This document shows, piece after piece, positions 1-5,463 of a stretch of 48,625 nucleotides of DNA. Every line of letters begins with the position of its first letter. Within the stretch, counting starts at the first letter, position 1. Origin of the DNA: JAHIVN01 sp018816645 (lineage in GTDB: Bacteria > Patescibacteriota > Dojkabacteria > JAHIVN01). The stretch spans positions 1 through 48,625 of the forward strand of contig JBDRHZ010000053.1 of the NCBI GenBank assembly GCA_043816305.1, given 5' to 3'. Position numbers and translations under genes: made by a program. A model generated the notes under the pieces. It made no database searches and was not told where the DNA came from. It saw nothing but the letters and a program-made list of their open reading frames with translations.

Positions 1-156
1 TATTTTGAAGGATTAGAGATCAGCATGAAAAAACAGCAAGAACGATTAGATGATTTCGTTAAAGTATACAATGAAGAAAGACCTCATCATAGTCTAGATT
101 TGAAAACACCAATGGAACAATATATGATGTTACTTGATAACCACCCGAATTCGTAA
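1..156 (+). CDS. Transposase, integrase core (rve), C-terminal fragment
   Basis: An open frame from base 1 to TAA at 154-156 encodes 51 residues. It contains the motif YNEERPHHSLDLKTPMEQY, typical of the last part of the DDE integrase domain in IS3/IS481-family transposases (family forms resemble YNxxRPHxSLxxxTPxE). The DDE catalytic residues lie upstream, outside the window. The frame is intact to the end, so this is a truncation by the window edge and not visible decay. The same 39 C-terminal residues are encoded at 48506-48625 on the other strand. Confidence 0.85.
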   Translation, partial: YFEGLEISMKKQQERLDDFVKVYNEERPHHSLDLKTPMEQYMMLLDNHPNS

Positions 157-175
157 CATGTACCCAACCTATACA
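1..175 (+). mobile_element. 3' end of an IS element (IS3/IS481-like), left copy
   Basis: This is the right-hand end of an insertion sequence that runs off the start of the window. Positions 37-175 are identical, in inverted orientation, to 48487-48625 at the other end. The shared sequence stops sharply at 175, after ...CCAACCTATACA, so the element end reads TGTATAGGTTGGGTACATG from outside inward. It holds the C-terminus of a DDE integrase-type transposase. The family assignment (IS481 or IS3) rests only on the integrase tail and the TGT terminus. The other end and the target duplication cannot be seen. Confidence 0.85.
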
Positions 176-180
176 GGATA

Positions 181-209
181 TTGAGTGCATAAAAATAATC
201 TGATATAAT
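181..209 (+). promoter_or_regulatory. Sigma70-type promoter, TTGAGT-17-TATAAT
   Basis: The -35 box TTGAGT (181-186) and perfect -10 TATAAT (204-209) are 17 bp apart. TG precedes the -10 by one base (extended -10). The predicted start near 216 is only about 3 nt before the ATG at 219, so the mRNA would be essentially leaderless. The -35 begins 6 bp inside the end of the IS element. Confidence 0.7.
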
Positions 210-218
210 AGAAATATT

Positions 219-725
219 ATGGAAATATTTGAAGATCAAACAATTATACTCACAACTGAAAGAATAGTTAAAGACTATCCCGAGAAAGGTGTAACGCCTG
301 ATCGATATATAGGTGAACAAATAAAACAATTGTATAAAGCAACCGACTTAGACCCTATAACAGCCATAAGATCTATAGTTTCACTAAGAATAGCAGAGTG
401 CACGATTAAGCTTGGGCCGACATTCCTTGATAAACAATGGAATCAAATTCTAGACAAGGTTGATGAGCATTATATTACGTTTCTCAGAAGCAACCCCCAA
501 GGAGACCACGCTGTAAATGAATTCCTTGATGGACACCGTAGTAGTGCGAGAACTTATGCTGAACTTATAACTCTTTTACTTACTGAGTTGAGATTAGCAG
601 AACAATTTCCTTTGCAATATGTCGATTTCAGGTTATATCCAGCACATAAGGAAAAACTACGAGCTCTAGTTGCCATGCCGAAAAGGAGAAGAGGGGGCTT
701 AGCAGAGCGATTATCAAAAGTTTAA
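219..725 (+). CDS. Hypothetical protein, 168 aa, unknown function
   Basis: I do not recognise a family. The product is mostly helical by eye and soluble, with no signal peptide or membrane segment. It ends in a basic tail, PKRRRGGLAERLSKV. A strong promoter directly before the ATG supports a real, expressed gene with a leaderless transcript, and no Shine-Dalgarno sequence is present. It stands alone: an IS end lies 43 bp upstream and REP-like repeats follow. The basic tail might contact nucleic acid, which is only a guess. The gene could be accessory DNA brought close to the IS. Confidence 0.65.
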   Translation: MEIFEDQTIILTTERIVKDYPEKGVTPDRYIGEQIKQLYKATDLDPITAIRSIVSLRIAECTIKLGPTFLDKQWNQILDKVDEHYITFLRSNPQGDHAVNEFLDGHRSSARTYAELITLLLTELRLAEQFPLQYVDFRLYPAHKEKLRALVAMPKRRRGGLAERLSKV

Positions 726-730
726 GTTCT

Positions 731-789
731 ATCGGCTAGGGCAGGTCTCTCTATCTATCGATAGACAGGCAACTTGGTTTAGAAAGTAT
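731..789 (+). repeat. Diverged REP-like unit A
   Basis: CGGCTAGGGCAGGT at its start and ACTTGGTTTAGAAAGTAT at its end resemble units B and C. The loop is expanded and holds the 12-bp palindrome TCTATCGATAGA. It is the least similar of three units in the otherwise gene-free stretch 726-1043. Confidence 0.45.
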
Positions 790-794
790 TTTCT

Positions 795-833
795 CTCAGC
801 CGGAGCAGGTTTCCAACCTGGTTCAGAAATTAT
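795..833 (+). repeat. REP-like hairpin repeat, unit B (39 nt)
   Basis: The unit begins CTCAGCCGGAGCAGG and ends TTCAGAAATTAT. The core CAGGTT-tcc-AACCTG forms a hairpin. It matches unit C over its full 39 nt apart from a few positions, and the stem differences are compensatory, so the fold rather than the sequence is kept. Confidence 0.7.
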
Positions 834-924
834 ACCTCACAAAGCCCTTTCGGATAAAAAAATATCAATAATCTGTAGATATCAATCACAATCTACGTAA
901 AAGTACACAATTTATTGCCCTTCC

Positions 925-963
925 CTCAGCCGGAGCAGATTTGTAATCTGCTTCGGAAATTAT
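925..963 (+). repeat. REP-like hairpin repeat, unit C (39 nt)
   Basis: This is a direct repeat of unit B with core CAGATT-tgt-AATCTG. The G-C pair in the stem of unit B is replaced by A-T, so pairing is conserved. It lies about 80 bp upstream of the rnpB promoter. Such units resemble REP elements mobilised by RAYT transposases in other bacteria; no RAYT gene is visible here. Between units B and C (834-924) I see only AT-rich sequence with no gene. Confidence 0.7.
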
Positions 964-1028
964 GTTTTCTCTAAAGCTTCTAGCCAATATCTTCCCATGA
1001 ACGATGAAATGCCTTCTAACCACTTTTA

Positions 1029-1037
1029 TGCTATAAT
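1029..1037 (+). promoter_or_regulatory. Extended -10 promoter of rnpB (TGCTATAAT)
   Basis: TG-C-TATAAT occupies 1029-1037. No good -35 box is present at 16-18 bp, consistent with an extended -10 promoter. The expected start, 7 nt after the -10, is 1044, which is exactly the first base of the terminal P1 helix of the RNA. Confidence 0.7.
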
Positions 1038-1043
1038 TACCCT

Positions 1044-1593
1044 TGCTAACCAATCTAGATAACTATTCTATTTCGTTATTGCCAGTAGGACTTGTCCTAC
1101 GAAGCAGAACGTAATAGGAAGGAAAGTCCGGACTGCGAATCCTGAACCCAACGTGGTTCAGGGAGAAAGCGGCACCAACGAAAGTTGGCAGGGAGCGATC
1201 TCTGGGATAAAATTTATGATCAGTTCTTTAAGAACCAATCATGAACCATGTACCCGAGCAAAAGCGAGTGGTACATGGGGGCCACAGAAACAAGTAGCCC
1301 TGAACCGTATGGTACAGGGTGATAGTGAAAAGGTCTGATCTCTTGTCTGGGACTTGATTAATCAAATCCTGACAGGGTCATAAGGGGTAAGAGCCCACCG
1401 GTTCCGATAGTAATATCGGAATGCTAGGTAACCCCTGTCTGCAGCAAGGAGGAAAATTCTCCGCACTCTGACTTGTCAGAGATGCAGAACTGGTGCACAG
1501 TTTTGCATAGATAAATGGTTATCAGCTTCTTCAGGTAAAGGACTTGTCCTGAACCTGTCGAAGGACAGAATCCGGCTTATTGATTGGTTAGCA
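1044..1593 (+). ncRNA. rnpB: RNase P RNA, type A-like, enlarged
   Basis: This is the catalytic RNA of RNase P, which matures tRNA 5' ends. The 12-nt ends TGCTAACCAATC (1044-1055) and GATTGGTTAGCA (1582-1593) are perfect complements and form P1. Conserved cores are present in order: GGAAGGAAAGTCCGGAC near 1119, CCACAGAAAC near 1282, GGTAAGAGCCCACCG at 1386-1400, GGTAACCCC near 1425 (the L15 loop that pairs with tRNA CCA), ATAGATAAATGG near 1507, and ACAGAATCCGGCTTA at 1565-1579. At about 550 nt it is clearly longer than the usual 350-400 nt. The extra length sits in peripheral hairpins, several capped by CTTG (for example GTAGGA-CTTG-TCCTAC at 1086 and CTCTGA-CTTG-TCAGAG near 1467). Confidence 0.93.
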
Positions 1594-1707
1594 TTTTCTC
1601 TTCGTAGAAAAAGGCGTTTCTCCTCAATTAGCAGGAAATCAGGAGTAGATACTTCTCAATTCTTAACTGGTAATGGATAATTGTAAATTCAATGTTTGAT
1701 TCTGGTT

Positions 1708-2397
1708 TCAGTTTCTCCTTCTGACACCAAAAGCCCGAAACAGGAAGTATAACAAGGAAGACAACGACTGGGCTATTGCAGCTACATAAGTCAATGCAGC
1801 AGCTATAAGCACTTTCTCCGCGCCGTCCTGCTCCACAGGGGACAATATATTCAGCTTTTTTATCATCCTCAAGGCCCTTATACTGGCATCTGCTTCTACC
1901 GGCAAGGTAATAACTGTAAATACTGTCGATAAAGAGAAAAAGGCGATTCCGACGATGGCCAGCCCAAATACCTGAAGTGATAAACCAATAATGAAGAGGA
2001 TGTATCCTAGAGTGGAGCCTATATTCACTACTGGTACGAGAAAGTTACGTAGATTTATAAAAACAGAACCGCTTTGGTGCTGAAGTGCGTGCCCCATCTC
2101 ATGTGCAGCTATGCCGATCGAGGCAATGCTGGGAGTCCTGGCAATGCGATCAGACAAAGTTATCTCTTTCGTTCTTGGATCATAATGATCATCAAGTTCA
2201 TTCATAGATATATTGAGCTTTATATCCAGGCCCTGTGATTTTGATATCCTCTCGACAAGATCAACACCCGTTAGCCCGGCAGAATTTGCAACTTTCGAAT
2301 ACTTTGAATAAAAAAACCTTACTAAGATCTGTGCAGAAAAGACAAGCAGAAGGGCAGGAATGGAAAAAACTATGTAAAGCGGATCAATAAACATCAT
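1708..2397 (-). CDS. YugP-like neutral zinc metallopeptidase, membrane-bound
   Basis: The 229-aa product matches the Zn_peptidase_2 (YugP) family in length and layout. It has an N-terminal membrane segment (about residues 5-28), then GLTG and HYDPRTKEITLSDR, then the zinc-binding HEMGH (99-103) in GIAAHEMGHALQH. Two or three hydrophobic segments follow (about 115-165 and 200-220), and the C-terminus is basic (RRRN). Family members are integral membrane proteases of unknown substrate. Two ATG codons are adjacent at the start; I use the first. It has its own candidate promoter at 2425-2433 and is not in an operon with its neighbours. Confidence 0.9.
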   Translation of the reverse strand: MMFIDPLYIVFSIPALLLVFSAQILVRFFYSKYSKVANSAGLTGVDLVERISKSQGLDIKLNISMNELDDHYDPRTKEITLSDRIARTPSIASIGIAAHEMGHALQHQSGSVFINLRNFLVPVVNIGSTLGYILFIIGLSLQVFGLAIVGIAFFSLSTVFTVITLPVEADASIRALRMIKKLNILSPVEQDGAEKVLIAAALTYVAAIAQSLSSLLYFLFRAFGVRRRN

Positions 2398-2424
2398 TAT
2401 TTACAATAAAGTAATTTCTGATAA

Positions 2425-2433
2425 ATTATAGCA
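2425..2433 (-). promoter_or_regulatory. Extended -10 promoter (TGCTATAAT) of the YugP-like gene
   Basis: On the minus strand TGCTATAAT ends at 2425. The predicted start is near 2418, leaving a 20-nt leader before the ATG at 2397. The -35 position has no clear match, as expected for an extended -10 promoter. The same nine bases serve rnpB and infA. Confidence 0.6.
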
Positions 2434-2513
2434 TATGAGTCAAAGATCCTTCTACTCCAGAGAATACCTTATCTAAGAAAAACAAGAGACGATACGTGTT
2501 TGATACGACAACG

Positions 2514-2547
2514 GTCTACACTAAATCAACAACACATATATGTAGAC
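2514..2547. repeat. Inverted repeat GTCTACA...TGTAGAC
   Basis: Two 7-bp perfect arms (2514-2520 and 2541-2547) enclose 20 nt. It lies about 120 bp upstream of the YugP-like gene. It could be an operator or a hairpin in an untranslated RNA, but nothing decides between these. Confidence 0.4.
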
Positions 2548-2815
2548 TGGAATTAAAGAAATAAATCCCAACTAATAATATTCGAGTATCTTTATTGTCT
2601 ATATTTATGAATAACTAAGTTGATGTTCATAATAATTGATCTAAATAATAACTGTTCTCACTAAGTTTTTACAATAAAGTTTTTATCGTACACTTTCAAT
2701 ATTTTAATATGGGTTTCAATATAATTCCTTCAATATTAAGGTGCTAAATATATTCTCACGGCTTCTATTCCATTTCAGACATGGCTACTACACAAGTATT
2801 CCAAGTCTTAATTGA

Positions 2816-3173
2816 CTAGCTGCAACAGCTGCTGTTTTTCCTTTTGCGTTTTATCTCTTCATTACAATAGCAATTCGTGAACATGAAATGGTAGAGTTGC
2901 TTGTATTACTATTCTCGATTCGTAATTATTCAAAATAATTAATAGTGAAGAGTCTACTCTCAATTATTGCCGTCATATATTCTAACTGGACTTACTAACG
3001 CATTATTGTATATTACGCTTAAAATGGCAGTATTTATGTCCACACTAAAGGCGCTAGTAGTAAATAAATTTATTGTAGGTTCAAACACACTGATACTAAC
3101 GATACCGTTTTCTTTCTATTCTTTAAGACAACACAATGCAGTGGTAACTTTTAATACTCATAGTAGCAGATAA
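2816..3173 (+). pseudogene. Possible remnants of a membrane protein gene
   Basis: Two hydrophobic reading frames follow each other on the plus strand in different phases. 2816-2938 encodes about 40 residues (containing FPFAFYLFITIAIREHEM) with no start codon. 2967-3173 encodes 68 residues (containing ITLKMAVFMSTLKALVV). A frameshift and a stop separate them, which suits a decayed membrane protein gene. The sequence is AT-rich, and such frames can arise by chance. I recognise no family. Confidence 0.22.
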
Positions 3174-3195
3174 ACATTACAGGATAGATAGTAGC

Positions 3196-5226
3196 TTAAC
3201 TTAGTGGGCTTTTACGAGTAGATTCATTTTCAGGGGTTTTCACATAACCTTGACTCTCCTTGAATTTCTTTGCTGCATTCTCACGCTTTGCTATCTTGTA
3301 CTTTCGGTAAACATAAAAGATCAGAACTCCGCTTGCACCTATAGAGGCTACGATCGGAATAGCACGGATTGTGAAAGCATTATCGGCTAAATCCTTGAAA
3401 TATTGTTTTACTCGATCAAAGACACCACCAAAAAAGCCTCCAAAGTCGATTTTCTTCTTGATCTCAGGGGTTTCCTCGACTTTTTCCTCCTCACAAATCA
3501 AATCTTCATCCACCTCGCCATCGCAGTCATTGTCCGTTTCATCGCAGATTTCCTCGGACGGGTCTATGGACCCTTCACACTCACTCCAGCGACCTTCTAC
3601 ACACTTCTGAGTCCCATTTTCACATATACCTTCACTTACTCCGCAGGATCGTTCTTTCCCGCTTGAACATTTACAGCCCTCATCAACCGTACCATCACAA
3701 TCATTATCCTTCTCATCACATTTTTCATCTTCCGAATTCACGGCTCCACTGCAACCCTCCCAGCTCCCATCTACACATTTAGCAGTTCCACTTTTACATT
3801 CTCCGATATCTGTTCCACATGATTTCTTGAGATTTTCATCGACACTTCCATCACAGTCATTATCCTGTTCATCACAAATCTCTGTACTAGGCCCAACGGA
3901 TCCAATACAGCCTCCCCAGCTTCCTCCTTCACACCACTGAGTCCCAATCGCACAGATCCCAGTATCAGAACCACAGCTTTGTGTAGTCCCTGAGTCACAG
4001 CTGCAGCCCTCATCAATTGAGCTATCACAATCATTATCCAGACCATCACAAACTTCATTCTGCGGTTGAACTCCACTGCAATTACCCCATTCTCCAGCTA
4101 CACAGATCTCAAAACCTACGGTGCATATCCCCGTATTTGTGCCACAAGGTTTATTAAGATTTTCATCAACTTTTCCATCACAGTCATTATCTTTTCCATC
4201 GCAAACCTCTTTTGCCCCGGGATAGATCGTATTATCCTTGTCCTTGCAGTCTCCTTCACAACCCATAAAACCGTCCCCATCTTGATCTTTCTCGCCCACA
4301 GGAATTGTTCCATCACAATTATCATCTTCTCCATTACAACGCTCAGCAGCACCAGGATAGATTAGCGAATCATTATCGTTGCAATCGCCATCGCACACTC
4401 TATAGTCATCGCCGTCAATATCCTTTTCGTTCGCTGGAACAGATCCATTACAGTCATTGTCAAGACCATCACAGATTTCGGGTGCGCCCGGATATACGGT
4501 CTCATTTCTGTCATCACAATCATCCTTGAAGTGAGAACCATCATCATCCTTATCTACCTCAAAACAATATATTCTTTTCTTATCAGCACAAGTGTCTCCT
4601 GAGCTATCAAATGACCAGGAATCTACGGATTCCGAATCTCCGAGCATACGACCGTATGTCACTGTTGCATTACTCCAATTCTTACAGTTACTACTGTCTC
4701 CCGAACCGCCCTCTCCATCATTATCAGTACCTGTCTGAACATTCCCCGTTTCTCCGTCATCGATCTCTACTTCATTTTCATCCATATTTATAGAATGTTC
4801 TAACTTTCCGTCACTTGAGATGTCAGAGACACCGTCAGCGACAAGCTCGCTCCCGTCAACAAGATAGTATTCAACATCAGCAATTCTATCTATCGCATCA
4901 GCTGAACTGGTACTCAACCAGGCAGCCCACCCGCCTCCCAGAGACCCACCACTCGAATCATGAGCAAGTGTAGTACAGATAGCATCTGCACCAACCAATC
5001 CCCCCAACATTCCCGTATATGTCTTCGAGCTTACAAACACTTTATATTCATTTCCAGTTTTAGGGAGAATCTCGATTTCATGAGTACTCGGCTCATCCAG
5101 ACTCTCGTAGCGATTAGATACTAAAATGAGGGTCATGTAGGAAAGCAAAAGTACTGAAAAAGATACTACTAGTAATATGGGATAAATCAATATTTTGTTT
5201 GTTTGTGAAAGACTTTTCCTGCTCAT
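3196..5226 (-). CDS. Surface protein: DUF1554 domain plus MopE-like CDGxDNDCDG repeats
   Basis: This 676-aa protein is anchored at both ends: an N-terminal membrane segment (about 11-37) and a C-terminal one (about 621-641) followed by a basic cytoplasmic tail. Residues 60-230 resemble DUF1554 (VFVSSKTYTGMLGGLVGADA at the start, YCFEV at the end), a lectin-like domain known from Leptospira. Then come seven CDGxDNDCDG-type motifs and acidic DxDxDG loops, the MopE putative metal-binding pattern, alternating in the second half with CG-G-C--G---C--G-W--C units. The domain is probably outside the cell, disulphide-rich and calcium-binding. The start is ATG at 5226; an in-frame TTG precedes it. Substrate and role are unknown. 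Confidence 0.85.
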   Translation of the reverse strand: MSRKSLSQTNKILIYPILLVVSFSVLLLSYMTLILVSNRYESLDEPSTHEIEILPKTGNEYKVFVSSKTYTGMLGGLVGADAICTTLAHDSSGGSLGGGWAAWLSTSSADAIDRIADVEYYLVDGSELVADGVSDISSDGKLEHSINMDENEVEIDDGETGNVQTGTDNDGEGGSGDSSNCKNWSNATVTYGRMLGDSESVDSWSFDSSGDTCADKKRIYCFEVDKDDDGSHFKDDCDDRNETVYPGAPEICDGLDNDCNGSVPANEKDIDGDDYRVCDGDCNDNDSLIYPGAAERCNGEDDNCDGTIPVGEKDQDGDGFMGCEGDCKDKDNTIYPGAKEVCDGKDNDCDGKVDENLNKPCGTNTGICTVGFEICVAGEWGNCSGVQPQNEVCDGLDNDCDSSIDEGCSCDSGTTQSCGSDTGICAIGTQWCEGGSWGGCIGSVGPSTEICDEQDNDCDGSVDENLKKSCGTDIGECKSGTAKCVDGSWEGCSGAVNSEDEKCDEKDNDCDGTVDEGCKCSSGKERSCGVSEGICENGTQKCVEGRWSECEGSIDPSEEICDETDNDCDGEVDEDLICEEEKVEETPEIKKKIDFGGFFGGVFDRVKQYFKDLADNAFTIRAIPIVASIGASGVLIFYVYRKYKIAKRENAAKKFKESQGYVKTPENESTRKSPLS

Positions 5227-5257
5227 CAACTGCGTAAAAAGATGAATTTACCACTTC

Positions 5258-5286
5258 ATCATACAAGTAATGAAAATAATTTTCAA
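5258..5286 (-). promoter_or_regulatory. Promoter of the MopE-like gene, TTGAAA-17-TATGAT
   Basis: On the minus strand TTGAAA (5281-5286) and TATGAT (5258-5263) are separated by 17 bp. The start is predicted near 5251, giving a leader of about 25 nt. Confidence 0.6.
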
Positions 5287-5349
5287 TATGTATCGTAATC
5301 TATGAAAACAAAAGCTGTTTTAAGAAATAAGTGTACCGGTCAATAGATT

Positions 5350-5412
5350 CTGCTTCATAGAAAGCAGGCTGCTTTTTGTGTGTTTATAAGTATTACTTGA
5401 CTAAGTAATACT
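5350..5412. terminator. Paired hairpins downstream of secA, possible terminator
   Basis: AGTATTACTT-gact-AAGTAATACT (5389-5412) is a perfect 10-bp-arm inverted repeat. A second hairpin CTGCTT-cataga-AAGCAG (5350-5367) follows, with GCTGCTTTTT beyond it on the plus strand. Both lie 50-115 bp after the secA stop. Read on the secA strand there is no proper T-run, so termination is uncertain. The 10-bp palindrome could equally bind a protein. Confidence 0.35.
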
Positions 5413-5463
5413 GTTACTTGAAATGGGGTGGACTTTACACTGAGATTTAGAGATTCTCCACAG

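Larger units (their letters stand above)
2398..3195. other. AT-rich stretch with no intact gene
   Basis: About 800 bp lie between the YugP-like gene and the MopE-like gene. Apart from the promoter at 2425 it holds an inverted repeat at 2514-2547, three copies of TTCAATAT within 45 bp (2695-2736), a 7-bp-arm inverted repeat AATTATT-caa-AATAATT (2924-2940), and broken hydrophobic reading frames on the plus strand (2816-3173). I see no complete gene. Confidence 0.6.

Noticed and set aside
1153..1338. 61-aa plus-strand open frame
   Set aside because: It lies wholly inside the RNase P RNA core and its sequence is explained by conserved RNA elements.
3480..4520. Repeated DNA blocks that look like a CRISPR or tandem array
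   Set aside because: They encode the CDGxDNDCDG protein repeats, spacing is irregular and the copies diverge; there are no cas genes.
3371..4793. Several open frames on both strands across the MopE-like repeats
   Set aside because: They are by-products of the repetitive, stop-poor coding sequence of the surface protein.
5350..5377. Intrinsic terminator on the plus strand (CTGCTT hairpin with T5)
   Set aside because: No plus-strand gene lies upstream to be terminated, so it is listed only as part of the hairpin cluster.
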